A stretch of DNA of 64,000 nt from Campylobacter_A concisus_Y (lineage in GTDB: Bacteria; Campylobacterota; Campylobacteria; Campylobacterales; Campylobacteraceae). Positions within the stretch are counted from its first letter, which is position 1; the number at the start of each line of letters is the position of its first letter. The DNA lies in assembly GCF_902460415.1 (NCBI RefSeq), contig NZ_CABPTY010000001.1, positions 592,275 through 656,274 of the forward strand, in the 5' to 3' direction. The notes under the pieces were generated by a model that was not told where the DNA came from, searched no databases, and saw only the letters and a list, made by a program, of their open reading frames with translations. This document shows, piece by piece, positions 8,268-16,618 of the stretch. A program made the translations under genes and the position numbers.

Positions 8268-9313
8268 TTTACAAGCTCCATATATAAATTTTGTGTGTTC
8301 TCTATCATTTTTTCGATACTAAAAATTTCTTTTACATACTCTCTGCCAAACTCACCCATCTGTTTTCTTAAATTTTCATCCAAAATAAGCCTTTCAAGCA
8401 CCTTTTTAAGCTCCTCTTTATCGCCATTTTGAAATAAAAATCCGCTTTTGCCATTACTTACTGCCTCGCCAAGGCCGCCCACATAGCTTCCGATAGTAGC
8501 TAGCTTGCACGAAGATGCCTCGAGTAGCGCCCCACCGATAGCCTCCATGTCTGAAGGTAGCACGCAGATATCAAGCGAGCCCAAAAAGTCGCTCACGTCG
8601 GTTCTGTTGCCAAGCATAAAGATATTTTTTTTATCTTTTATATACTCGTGTAAATTTTTATTTTGAGGACCGTCGCCCACGATAAAAAGGACTGATTTTT
8701 CTAAATTTAACTCGCTAAATGCATCGATTAATAGCTTATGATTTTTAGCAGCTCTTAACACTGCAACGATGCAAATTCCAACTACGTCGTCATTTAAGCC
8801 AAATTCTTTTTTCATATTTATCTTAAATTCTGGCGTATATTTTTGCGTATCGATGCCTGTATAAATTTTGACGACTTTTTCCTTTTTTACGCCTCTTTTT
8901 ATAAGATCCTCGCATACTGAGTCGCACACGCCGACCACTTTTGTGCTTAGGTTGTAAGGTAAGGGCGATGTTATAGGTAGCTGTAAATGCCTAGTACGAA
9001 CCACACTAACGCCACAAATTTTACCCACAATCGCCCCAATGGTACCATCTTTTCCTGAGTGTGTTGAGATGATTTTTATATTATTTTGTTTTACAAATTT
9101 GCAAATTTTTAAAATTTCAAAGATATTGAAAGACTTTTTGAGGTTAAACTCAACAAATTCGCACTCGATCTGTTTCTCAAAGCTTTTTGAGCCAGGATTT
9201 AGCCCATAAAAAACCTTAAATTTACTCTTATCTAGCCCATTTATCACACGCTGTGTGCGGTGTTCCTGTCCACCAAATCCAAGAGAGCTTTCAAGCTCAA
9301 GTATATTTATCAT
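8264..9313 (-). CDS. GT4-type glycosyltransferase of the LPS locus
   Basis: 349 residues, GT-B fold, with NILELESSLGFGGQEHRTQRV at the N-terminus, the SVVRTRHLQ acceptor-side block, AVLRAAKNHKLLIDAF in the donor domain, and VLPSDMEAIGGALLEASSCKLATIGS with an E-x7-E-like signature. Probably adds a sugar to the LPS core. It lies 3 bases downstream of uvrA, so it may be read from the uvrA promoter, and it overlaps the deacetylase gene by 4 bases. Donor and acceptor are unknown. Confidence 0.84.
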   Translation of the reverse strand: MINILELESSLGFGGQEHRTQRVINGLDKSKFKVFYGLNPGSKSFEKQIECEFVEFNLKKSFNIFEILKICKFVKQNNIKIISTHSGKDGTIGAIVGKICGVSVVRTRHLQLPITSPLPYNLSTKVVGVCDSVCEDLIKRGVKKEKVVKIYTGIDTQKYTPEFKINMKKEFGLNDDVVGICIVAVLRAAKNHKLLIDAFSELNLEKSVLFIVGDGPQNKNLHEYIKDKKNIFMLGNRTDVSDFLGSLDICVLPSDMEAIGGALLEASSCKLATIGSYVGGLGEAVSNGKSGFLFQNGDKEELKKVLERLILDENLRKQMGEFGREYVKEIFSIEKMIENTQNLYMELVK

Positions 9314-9316
9314 TTT

Positions 9317-12160
9317 TTACTCTTTAAATTCTTTAATTTTCTTCATTTCCTCAAGCTCTTGTGCTAAAAATTCTCCAGTGTAGCTACCTGTTTTTTTATA
9401 GTTTTTAGCCACCTCTTTTACATTGCCACACGCTATCACTTTACCACCTTTTGCACCGCCTTCTGGTCCCATGTCTACGATGTAGTCGCAGTTTTTAATA
9501 ACATCCATATTATGCTCGATCACAAAGACCGAATTTCCAAGATCAACTAGGTGATTTAGCACCTTTACTAGCCTATCAACATCGGCAAAATGAAGCCCCG
9601 TCGTTGGCTCATCAAGGATGTAAAGCGTATTTCCAGTGTCGCTTCTACTAAGCTCTTTTGCTAGCTTTACACGCTGCGCCTCGCCGCCACTAAGTGTGAC
9701 TGCGTTTTGTCCAAGCGTGATGTAGCCAAGCCCCACGTCTTGCAGTGTTGTGAGCTTTGAAGCGATCTTTGGCACAGCCTTGAAAAACTCAACCGCCTCA
9801 TCTATGCTCATATTTAGCACCTCGGCGATATTTTTGCCCTTGTATAAAATTTCTAAGGTTTGAGCGTTATATCTAGCGCCATTACAAACGTCACAAACCA
9901 CGTTTATATCAGGCAAAAAGTGCATCTCGATCGTGATCTCGCCCTCGCCTTGGCACTTCTCGCAGCGCCCACCTTTGACGTTGAAGCTAAAGCGCCCTAT
10001 TTTATAGCCTCTAAGCTTGGCCTCTTTAGTCTGCGCAAATAAATTTCTTATCTCATCCATCACGCCAGTATATGTCGCTGGATTTGAGCGTGGGGTGCGG
10101 CCGATCGGGCTTTGATCTAGATATATAACCTTATCTAGATTCTCAAGTCCGCTTAAATTTACTCCAGCTATCTTTTTTACTTTTTTGGCCCTATTTAGCT
10201 GCTCCTGCGCCTCTGGAAGCAAGGTCTGAAGCACTAGCGAGCTTTTGCCAGATCCTGAAACGCCGGTGATACCTACAAGGTTTCTAAGCGGAAATTTCGC
10301 GGTTAAATTTGAGATATTGTTGATATTTACATTTGAAATTTCAAGCCACTTCTCGGCTTTTCTATTTTTTTGATAGTTGATCTTTTTCTTACCATTTATG
10401 TATTGTGCGGTCTGGGTGTCTGAGCTTAAAAGCTCTTTTGCTGTGCCTGCAAAGACCACGCTACCGCCAAATTTACCAGCTCCAGGACCGATATCTACGA
10501 TAAAATCAGCCTCCTCTATCGTCTTTTTATCATGCTCGACGACGATTACGGAGTTGCCTTTGGCTTGTAAATTTCTAAGCGTCTTTATGAGCTTTAGCGT
10601 ATCTCGCTCGTGTAGGCCAATACTTGGCTCATCAAGCACATACATGACGCCACTTAGCCCGCTTCCTATCTGGCTCGCTATCCTGATGCGCTGTGCCTCG
10701 CCACCACTGATCGTCCTAGCATCACGTCCAAGTGACAAATAGCCAAGCCCCACGTCATACAAAAAGAAAAGCCTCTCGTTGATCTCTTTTAAGATAGGCT
10801 TTGCGATCGCCTTGTCATAGTCGCTGAGGTATGCGAAATTTTTCTCATTCGAGAAAAAAGCGGTGCAGTTTTCTATGCTCATATCTAAAATTTCACCAAG
10901 TCCAAGGCCAGCGACCTTGACCGCTAAACTTTGAGGCTTTAGTCTGTGACCGTTGCAAGCATCACAAATTTTCTCACTCATGTATTCGTCAAAGTCTTTG
11001 TAATCCTTCAAAAGTCCATGTGAAATTTTAACTACACCATCAAATTTTCTAAGCAGTTTGTTTCGTTTCCAAAAGAACTCAACATCCTTGACATTGCCGT
11101 ATAAAACGAGCCTTTTTTCATCTTCACTAAGCTCGCAATATGGCTTTTTAATGTCGATCTTATTTTGCTCACAAAACGCAAGTAAAAATTTATAGTAATA
11201 GCTCATATTGTAGCCGTAAAGTAGCTTGATCGCACCGTTTTCTATCGACTTTTCCTCGTCGATGATCTTGCTCATATCTAGGCTATACCTTATGCCAAGT
11301 CCGTCGCAGTGCTCGCAAGCGCCCTTTGGCGAGTTAAAGCTAAAGCTTAGCGGCTCAAGTGGCGTAAATGAAATTTTACAATCAAAACAAGCCATGTGCT
11401 CGCTGTAATGTATAAAGCTCTCTTTTAAACCAAGCTCGTCAGCATTTGCGATCTCGATCTCGACCTCGCCAAAACTCTCATTTAGTGCCTTTTCTACGTC
11501 ACTTGCAAGGCGTTCATGATTTTGCTCATCTATGGCGATCCTATCAACGATGACCTTTATCGTGTGTTTTTTCGTTTTTGCAAGCTCGATTTCCTCGTCA
11601 AGCCTCACCACTACGCCATCTATCTGTGCCCTTACAAAGCCTTTTTGGCGTAAATTTTCTATCAAATCCGCCCATGTGCCCTTTTTCTCACGCACTAGCG
11701 GTGCATAGATGATCACTTTTGCGCCAAGTGGGAGCTTTGAAATTTCATTTATGATATCGCTTGCACTCATTTTTGAGATAGGTTTGCCGCATTTATGGCA
11801 GTGCTGCACGCCCACTCTTGCATATAAAAGTCTTAGATAGTCATAAATTTCCGTGATCGTGCCAACCGTTGAGCGAGGGTTTTTAGAAGTCGTCTTTTGA
11901 TCGATCGCGATAGCAGGCGTTAGACCCTCGATCTTATCAACATCAGGTTTGCCCACTCGGTCTAAAAACTGCCTAACATAGCTGCTAAGGCTCTCCATGT
12001 ATCTGCGCTGCCCCTCAGCATAGAGCGTGTCAAAGGCTAGCGTGCTCTTGCCGCTTCCGCTAAGACCGGTAAAAACTACTAGTTTGTTTTTTGGGATTTC
12101 AAGGTTTAAATTTTTAAGATTGTGCTCTCTTGCACCAGTTATTTTTATAGTATCATTCAT
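9317..12160 (-). CDS. uvrA: Excinuclease ABC subunit A
   Basis: 947 residues, full length. UvrA is the damage-recognising ABC ATPase of nucleotide excision repair and works as a dimer with UvrB. The first Walker A is VVFTGLSGSGKSTLAFDTLY near residue 30 and the second is VGITGVSGSGKSSL near residue 640. ABC signatures RTISGGEAQRIRIA and VTLSGGEAQRVKLA, each followed by LDEP, are both present. Zinc-binding Cys pairs are visible (CDACNGH, CEKCQGEGEIT, CDVCNGARYN). It stands head to head with fdxA; its promoter should lie in 12161-12290. Confidence 0.97.
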   Translation of the reverse strand: MNDTIKITGAREHNLKNLNLEIPKNKLVVFTGLSGSGKSTLAFDTLYAEGQRRYMESLSSYVRQFLDRVGKPDVDKIEGLTPAIAIDQKTTSKNPRSTVGTITEIYDYLRLLYARVGVQHCHKCGKPISKMSASDIINEISKLPLGAKVIIYAPLVREKKGTWADLIENLRQKGFVRAQIDGVVVRLDEEIELAKTKKHTIKVIVDRIAIDEQNHERLASDVEKALNESFGEVEIEIANADELGLKESFIHYSEHMACFDCKISFTPLEPLSFSFNSPKGACEHCDGLGIRYSLDMSKIIDEEKSIENGAIKLLYGYNMSYYYKFLLAFCEQNKIDIKKPYCELSEDEKRLVLYGNVKDVEFFWKRNKLLRKFDGVVKISHGLLKDYKDFDEYMSEKICDACNGHRLKPQSLAVKVAGLGLGEILDMSIENCTAFFSNEKNFAYLSDYDKAIAKPILKEINERLFFLYDVGLGYLSLGRDARTISGGEAQRIRIASQIGSGLSGVMYVLDEPSIGLHERDTLKLIKTLRNLQAKGNSVIVVEHDKKTIEEADFIVDIGPGAGKFGGSVVFAGTAKELLSSDTQTAQYINGKKKINYQKNRKAEKWLEISNVNINNISNLTAKFPLRNLVGITGVSGSGKSSLVLQTLLPEAQEQLNRAKKVKKIAGVNLSGLENLDKVIYLDQSPIGRTPRSNPATYTGVMDEIRNLFAQTKEAKLRGYKIGRFSFNVKGGRCEKCQGEGEITIEMHFLPDINVVCDVCNGARYNAQTLEILYKGKNIAEVLNMSIDEAVEFFKAVPKIASKLTTLQDVGLGYITLGQNAVTLSGGEAQRVKLAKELSRSDTGNTLYILDEPTTGLHFADVDRLVKVLNHLVDLGNSVFVIEHNMDVIKNCDYIVDMGPEGGAKGGKVIACGNVKEVAKNYKKTGSYTGEFLAQELEEMKKIKEFKE

Positions 12161-12299
12161 TAAATTTATACGACCTTTTTAAAATTTTAATCTGTAAATT
12201 TAGTCTAAAAGTGATAAAAACTTTATAAAGTAGTTTATAGAAATTAAGCGTGCTGTGAAAATTTAAGAGTATATTTATATCATTTTCAGTTTTTTTTGA

Positions 12300-12305
12300 T
12301 ATTCT
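12300..12305 (+). promoter_or_regulatory. Possible -10 box for fdxA
   Basis: TATTCT follows a run of T in the uvrA/fdxA divergent gap, 29 bases before the fdxA start. The T-rich upstream region without a clear -35 is the usual form of Campylobacter sigma-70 promoters. An AAGGAG ribosome site precedes the ATG. Confidence 0.4.
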
Positions 12306-12333
12306 ACGCCAAAATTTTATTTAAGGAGAAAAA

Positions 12334-12618
12334 ATGTCTGTAAAAATAACTGATATATGCATAAGCTGTGGTTCATGTATTGATGAGTGTCCAGTTTCAG
12401 CCATCGTTGATGATAGTGACAACCCAACTGGTGCAGATACATACTATGTTTATTCAAATAAATGCGTTGAATGTGTAGGCTATAACGATGAGCCAGCCTG
12501 TGCATCTGCCTGTCCAACTGACGGTTGTATCGTATGGGACGCTGTTGTAGCAGGACAACCTTCACGCGATCAGATCGGTGCTGATGCACGCAATGGTTCT
12601 ATTCCAGTTATTCAATAA
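12334..12618 (+). CDS. fdxA: 2[4Fe-4S] ferredoxin, Alvin type
   Basis: 94 residues. The first cluster motif is CISCGSCIDECPVSA at residues 9-23. The second is CVECVGYNDEPACASACP, with the widened Cys spacing typical of Allochromatium-type ferredoxins. It carries electrons in the cytoplasm, for example for pyruvate or 2-oxoglutarate oxidoreductases or for biosynthetic reductases. The gene has its own promoter and a hairpin terminator after it. In C. jejuni as I recall it, fdxA is iron-regulated and divergent from ahpC; here ahpC lies 3.3 kb away, after fabH. Confidence 0.93.
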   Translation: MSVKITDICISCGSCIDECPVSAIVDDSDNPTGADTYYVYSNKCVECVGYNDEPACASACPTDGCIVWDAVVAGQPSRDQIGADARNGSIPVIQ

Positions 12619-12631
12619 ATTGATAAATTTT

Positions 12632-12660
12632 GGGCTCAATTTGAGCCTATTTTATTTTTA
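12632..12660 (+). terminator. Rho-independent terminator after fdxA
   Basis: GGCTCAA at 12633-12639 pairs with TTGAGCC at 12641-12647; the innermost pairs open to form the loop. A T-rich run follows. It lies between the fdxA stop and the ndk promoter. Confidence 0.75.
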
Positions 12661-12672
12661 AGCTTTATTTGA

Positions 12673-12678
12673 TATAAT
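12673..12678 (+). promoter_or_regulatory. -10 box for ndk operon
   Basis: TATAAT within TTTGATATAATTG, about 43 bases before the ndk ATG and just past the fdxA terminator. It would drive ndk-yceD-rpmF-plsX-fabH. Confidence 0.7.
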
Positions 12679-12720
12679 TGCCAACTTCAATTTAAATAAC
12701 CTAGATTTAAGGAAAAATTT

Positions 12721-13134
12721 ATGCAAAGAACACTTTCTATTATTAAGCCTGATGCTGTTAAGAAAAATGTTGTTGGAAAAATTATAGATAGATTTGAAAG
12801 TAACGGCCTAAGGATCGCAGCTGCAAAGAAAATTCAACTTAGTAAATGCGATGCAAAAGCATTTTATGCAGTTCATAAAGATAGACCTTTCTTCAACGAT
12901 TTAGTCGAATTTATGATAAGCGGGCCAGTTGTGGTTATGGTTTTAGAGGGCGAAAATGCAGTTGCTAAAAACCGCGAGCTAATGGGTGCAACTAACCCAA
13001 AAGAAGCAGCTCCTGGCACTATAAGAGCTGATTTTGCTGATAGCATTGATGCAAATGCGGTTCACGGAAGTGATAGCCTAGAAAATGCTGTGAATGAAAT
13101 AAATTTCTTCTTTGCTTCAAGAGAAATTTGCTAA
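12721..13134 (+). CDS. ndk: Nucleoside diphosphate kinase
   Basis: 137 residues, normal family length. It moves the gamma phosphate of ATP onto NDPs through a phosphohistidine. MQRTLSIIKPDAV opens the protein, and the active-site His is in AVHGSDSLENAVNEI (H115). The first gene of the ndk-yceD-rpmF-plsX-fabH run, with a TATAAT box and a GGAAAAATTT ribosome region upstream. Confidence 0.97.
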   Translation: MQRTLSIIKPDAVKKNVVGKIIDRFESNGLRIAAAKKIQLSKCDAKAFYAVHKDRPFFNDLVEFMISGPVVVMVLEGENAVAKNRELMGATNPKEAAPGTIRADFADSIDANAVHGSDSLENAVNEINFFFASREIC

Positions 13135-13150
13135 TTTTAGGTCAAGAAAA

Positions 13151-13510
13151 TTGATTATATCCTTTTCTAAAATAGCAAATAAAGATATAAGCTTTGAGCT
13201 AGTAGGAAATGATAATTTAGTTTTTATTGGAATTTTAAAAAGAAAAGACCCTTTTTTGGTAAAATGTCAAGGCACTATAAAGGGCGAGATAAAGTATATT
13301 TGCGACCGATGTGGTGAAGTATTTATGCTACCTATCGATCAAGATGTAGAGCTAAATTTAAGTGACGGTATTTATAAAGATAGCGAAAATGAGCTTAGCG
13401 ATACGATGGAATTTTTTGATGGCAATATTGATTTAAAAGAAGTCCTTGAGAGCGAGCTAGAAGCTTTTAAGAGTGATTATTTCTATTGTGAAAAATGTAA
13501 AAATTTATAA
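13151..13510 (+). CDS. yceD: YceD/DUF177 family protein
   Basis: About 119 residues from a TTG at 13151 with AGG roughly 10 bases upstream. The frame stays open to an earlier TTG at 13112, inside ndk, giving 132 residues; the start is uncertain. The C-terminal half has the conserved Cys pattern CDRCGEVF and, at the end, CEKC. The family sits immediately upstream of rpmF in many bacteria and has been linked to 23S rRNA or ribosome assembly; that gene order is seen here, with rpmF 12 bases downstream. Confidence 0.8.
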   Translation: MIISFSKIANKDISFELVGNDNLVFIGILKRKDPFLVKCQGTIKGEIKYICDRCGEVFMLPIDQDVELNLSDGIYKDSENELSDTMEFFDGNIDLKEVLESELEAFKSDYFYCEKCKNL

Positions 13511-13522
13511 AGGAGAGTAAAA

Positions 13523-13669
13523 ATGGCAGTACCAAAGCGAAGAGTGAGTCATTCTCGTGCAGCAAAACGTAGAACACATTATAAAGTTACACTTCCAGTG
13601 CCTGTAAAAGATAAAGACGGTTCTTGGAAAATGCCTCACCGCATAAACAAAACTACGGGTGAATATTAA
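13523..13669 (+). CDS. rpmF: 50S ribosomal protein L32
   Basis: 48 residues beginning MAVPKRRVSHSRAAKRRTHY, the conserved L32 N-terminus, with an AGGAGAG ribosome site 7 bases before the ATG. The zinc-binding Cys found in many L32 proteins are absent, so this is the Cys-free form. Upstream is yceD and plsX begins 3 bases after the stop, the classical ribosomal-lipid junction. Confidence 0.96.
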   Translation: MAVPKRRVSHSRAAKRRTHYKVTLPVPVKDKDGSWKMPHRINKTTGEY

Positions 13670-13672
13670 AAT

Positions 13673-14662
13673 ATGATTCGCATTGCTATCGATGCTATGG
13701 GTGGTGATTTTGGTGCAGATCCTATAATATCTGGTGTTATTGATGCACTAAAAGAGACAGAATTTAAAGCTGTATTAGTCGGCGATAGCAATGTCATCAA
13801 ACCACTCATTCCACAGTCTTATTTAAAAAATATCGAATTTTTAGAAGCTAGCGAAGTTGTCTCAATGGCAGATGGCGCAACTGATGCGCTTAAGAGAAAA
13901 GACAGTACTATCTACAAAGCAATTGAGCTCTTAAAAAATAAGGAAGTTGATGCTGTGGTTTCTGCCGGTCATAGTGGTGCAACTATGAGCTTAGCTACTC
14001 TAAGAATTGGTAGGCTAAAAAATATCTCTCGTCCAGCAATTGCAACACTTATGCCAAATTCAAAAGAATCTGCGACTTTGGTTTTAGATGTTGGTGCAAA
14101 TGTTGATTGCAGAAGTGAGCATTTGTTTCAATTTGCCATAATGGGTGAAGCCTATGCAAAAGAAATTTTAGGTAGAAAAGAGCCAAAAGTTGGTCTTTTG
14201 TCAAATGGTGAAGAAGAGAGCAAAGGCAATGAAGTTAGCAAAGAAGCATTTAAATTAGTTTCTAGGCTTGATAGCTTTGTTGGTAATGCAGAAGGTAATC
14301 AAATTTTTGATGGCAGTATTGATGTAATGGTTTGTGATGGTTTTATGGGAAATATTCTTTTAAAAACTAGTGAAGGCGTTGCAGATGCAATAGGCAAAAT
14401 CATCAAAAAACAAATTAAAAAATCACCTCTTGCTATAGCTGGCTCTGTACTCATGAGAAAAGTTTTTAAGACACTTAAAAAGCAGGTTAGCTATGACGAA
14501 TATGGCGGTGCACCGCTTCTTGGTGTAAATGGTTGTGTTATCATAAGTCACGGCAAAAGCAATTCAAAAGCTATAAAAAATGCAATTTTTCAAGCAGTAA
14601 AATTTGCTAATTCAAACATAAATAAAGTTATCGAAGAAGAACTTTCGCACTTTGCAAGGTAA
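13673..14662 (+). CDS. plsX: Phosphate acyltransferase PlsX
   Basis: 329 residues. PlsX converts acyl-ACP to acyl-phosphate, the donor for PlsY in phosphatidic acid synthesis. The N-terminal IAIDAMGGDFGADPII is diagnostic, followed by SAGHSGATMSLATL and LLSNGEEESKGNE. A peripheral membrane enzyme. Its partner plsY is 5.4 kb downstream at 20058. fabH starts 3 bases after the stop. Confidence 0.97.
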   Translation: MIRIAIDAMGGDFGADPIISGVIDALKETEFKAVLVGDSNVIKPLIPQSYLKNIEFLEASEVVSMADGATDALKRKDSTIYKAIELLKNKEVDAVVSAGHSGATMSLATLRIGRLKNISRPAIATLMPNSKESATLVLDVGANVDCRSEHLFQFAIMGEAYAKEILGRKEPKVGLLSNGEEESKGNEVSKEAFKLVSRLDSFVGNAEGNQIFDGSIDVMVCDGFMGNILLKTSEGVADAIGKIIKKQIKKSPLAIAGSVLMRKVFKTLKKQVSYDEYGGAPLLGVNGCVIISHGKSNSKAIKNAIFQAVKFANSNINKVIEEELSHFAR

Positions 14663-14665
14663 AAT

Positions 14666-15673
14666 ATGCCAAAAGCTTCACTGATTTCTATCGCTTCTTA
14701 CATTCCAGAAAAAATTCTAACAAATTTTGACTTTGAGAAAATGGTTGAAACAAGTGATGAATGGATAGTAAAGCGAACAGGTATCGAGCAAAGGCATATT
14801 GCAACTAACGAAACAACAAGTGACCTTGGTACAAAAGCTGGTGAATTAGCCATAAAACGCTCAGGACTTGATAAATCTCGGATCGATGCAATCATCTGTG
14901 CTACAATATCTCCAGATCATCTTTGTATGCCTTCTACTGCTTGCAAAATAGCTGCAAATTTGGGTTTAAACTATGGAGTTACAGCATTTGATATAAGTGC
15001 GGCTTGTACCGGTTTTATTTATCTTTTAGAGCTTGCAAATTCTCTCATTATTAGCGGTGCCAAAAAGAATGTCTTAATCATTGGGGCCGAAAAATTAAGC
15101 TCTATTGTTGACTACACAGATAGAAGCACTTGTATACTATTTGGTGATGGAGCAGGTGCAGCTGTAATTAGTAGTAGTAATGGTAATGAGATCATTGATA
15201 TTCATACAGCAAGTGACGGCAAGCAAGCTGAACTTTTAATAACTCCAGGATGCGGGAGTGTATTTCCAGCCAGTGAGGAAACACTAAAAAATAGGCTAAA
15301 TTTTATCCATATGAGTGGAAATGAAGTTTTTAAAATAGCAGTTCAAACACTTAGCAAAAGCGTAATAGAAATTTTGCATGCAAACAAAATGCAAAGCGAA
15401 GATATTGATTTTTTTATACCTCATCAAGCAAATATAAGAATAATAGACGCAGTAAAAAATAGATTAAATTTTAAAGATGAGCAGTGTGTTTTGACTGTTG
15501 CCAAATATGGCAATACAAGCTCCGCTTCAATTCCAATGGCAATAAACGATGCATATGAAGAGGGTCGTATAAAAAATGGATCGATCTTACTTTTAGATGC
15601 ATTTGGTGGTGGTTTTACTTGGGGATCAGCGATACTGAAATTTGGCGGAAAAAATTTTAGTGATTTACAATAA
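14666..15673 (+). CDS. fabH: 3-oxoacyl-[ACP] synthase III
   Basis: 335 residues. Starts fatty acid elongation by condensing acetyl-CoA with malonyl-ACP. The Cys-His-Asn triad is visible: DISAACTGFIYL with Cys near residue 113, PHQANIRIID with His near 253, and YGNTSSASIP with Asn near 283. It is the last gene of the ndk operon; no clear intrinsic terminator follows, only a gap containing a possible relic. Confidence 0.96.
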   Translation: MPKASLISIASYIPEKILTNFDFEKMVETSDEWIVKRTGIEQRHIATNETTSDLGTKAGELAIKRSGLDKSRIDAIICATISPDHLCMPSTACKIAANLGLNYGVTAFDISAACTGFIYLLELANSLIISGAKKNVLIIGAEKLSSIVDYTDRSTCILFGDGAGAAVISSSNGNEIIDIHTASDGKQAELLITPGCGSVFPASEETLKNRLNFIHMSGNEVFKIAVQTLSKSVIEILHANKMQSEDIDFFIPHQANIRIIDAVKNRLNFKDEQCVLTVAKYGNTSSASIPMAINDAYEEGRIKNGSILLLDAFGGGFTWGSAILKFGGKNFSDLQ

Positions 15674-15800
15674 TTACAGCAAGTAATCTTCTAAATTTTT
15701 AGCAACACTTTTACTAATTTCTTTCAAATACTCTCATCAATAAATTTTTACCACTTTTAACAAGAATCCATTTTTCTACTCTTGCCGATAACACTAAATT
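15674..15800 (-). pseudogene. Possible 3' relic of a coding gene in the fabH-ahpC gap
   Basis: On the minus strand, two overlapping frames look like protein: LVNLVLSARVEKWILV (upstream part, continuing KSGKNLL) and EYLKEISKSVAKNLEDYLL, which ends at TAA 15676-15674. One shift near 15740 would join them into about 40 residues of amphipathic, Lys-rich C-terminal sequence. No start or family can be named. It could be chance in AT-rich DNA. Confidence 0.3.
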
Positions 15801-15853
15801 TACTAAACAAAAATTTCTAAAATATGTTTAAACTAAATTTAATTTTGAATAGA

Positions 15854-15859
15854 TATAAT
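15854..15859 (+). promoter_or_regulatory. -10 box for ahpC
   Basis: TATAAT in GATATAATTTCGC, 36 bases before the ahpC ATG, after a T/A-rich stretch. A strong AAGGAG site lies at 15885-15890. In C. jejuni, ahpC is repressed by PerR/iron; no operator could be assigned by eye here. Confidence 0.7.
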
Positions 15860-15895
15860 TTCGCAATCAATAAATTTTATTATTAAGGAGAACAA

Positions 15896-16495
15896 ATGTT
15901 AGTAACAAAAAAAGCACCTGATTTTACAGCTGCAGCAGTTTTAGGAAACAATCAAATTGTAAATGATTTTAATCTTTATAAAAATATTGGCGAGAAAGGC
16001 GCAGTTGTATTTTTCTATCCAATGGACTTTACTTTTGTTTGCCCAAGCGAAATTATCGCATTTGACAAAAGATATGACGAGTTCAAGTCACGTGGTATCG
16101 AAGTTATCGCAGTTTCATGCGATAACCAATTCTCACATTTTGCATGGAAAGAGACTCCAGTAAACAAAGGTGGTATTGGTAAAGTTCGCTTCCCTATCGT
16201 AGCTGATATGACAAAATCAATCGCTCGCGGATTTGACGTACTTCTAGAAGATGCTGGTGTAGCACTTCGTGGCTCATTCTTGCTAGACAAAGATGGCACT
16301 GTTCGCCACGCAGTTATAAACGATCTTCCACTTGGTAGAAATATCGATGAGATGATAAGAATGGTTGATACTATGCTATTTACAAATGAGCACGGCGAAG
16401 TTTGTCCAGCTGGCTGGAACAAAGGTGATGCTGGCATGAAACCAAGCACTGAAGGTGTTGCTGACTACCTTTCACACAACGAAAGCAAACTATAA
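15896..16495 (+). CDS. ahpC: Peroxiredoxin AhpC (typical 2-Cys)
   Basis: 199 residues. Reduces hydrogen peroxide and organic peroxides in the cytoplasm. The peroxidatic Cys49 is in DFTFVCPSE and the resolving Cys170 in GEVCPAGW. The C-terminal YLSHNESKL lacks the YF motif of over-oxidation-sensitive enzymes. No ahpF is nearby, as usual in Campylobacterota, where thioredoxin serves as reductant. The codon use and strong ribosome site suggest high expression. Single gene with its own promoter and a long stem-loop after it. Confidence 0.97.
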   Translation: MLVTKKAPDFTAAAVLGNNQIVNDFNLYKNIGEKGAVVFFYPMDFTFVCPSEIIAFDKRYDEFKSRGIEVIAVSCDNQFSHFAWKETPVNKGGIGKVRFPIVADMTKSIARGFDVLLEDAGVALRGSFLLDKDGTVRHAVINDLPLGRNIDEMIRMVDTMLFTNEHGEVCPAGWNKGDAGMKPSTEGVADYLSHNESKL

Positions 16496-16500
16496 TCAAT

Positions 16501-16535
16501 AGAAATTTCTAGGTATTCTTTACCTAGAAATTTCT
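16501..16535. terminator. 15-bp perfect stem-loop after ahpC
   Basis: Bases 16501-16515 are the exact reverse complement of 16521-16535, with a 5-base loop. Each arm also contains the self-palindromic AGAAATTTCT. No T run follows (CTCCTCC instead), so it is either an unusual terminator or a 3' stabilising hairpin for the ahpC message. Confidence 0.7.
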
Positions 16536-16618
16536 CCTCCAAATAAATTTAAATACTTTTTTAATATAACTTTTTATATCATAGCCTTGGCTTTAATCAA
16601 TAACATTCCGGAGACTAC

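Noticed and set aside
10377..10742. 121-codon plus-strand frame inside uvrA
   Set aside because: Antisense to the conserved ABC signature and Walker B region of uvrA; no ribosome site or family.
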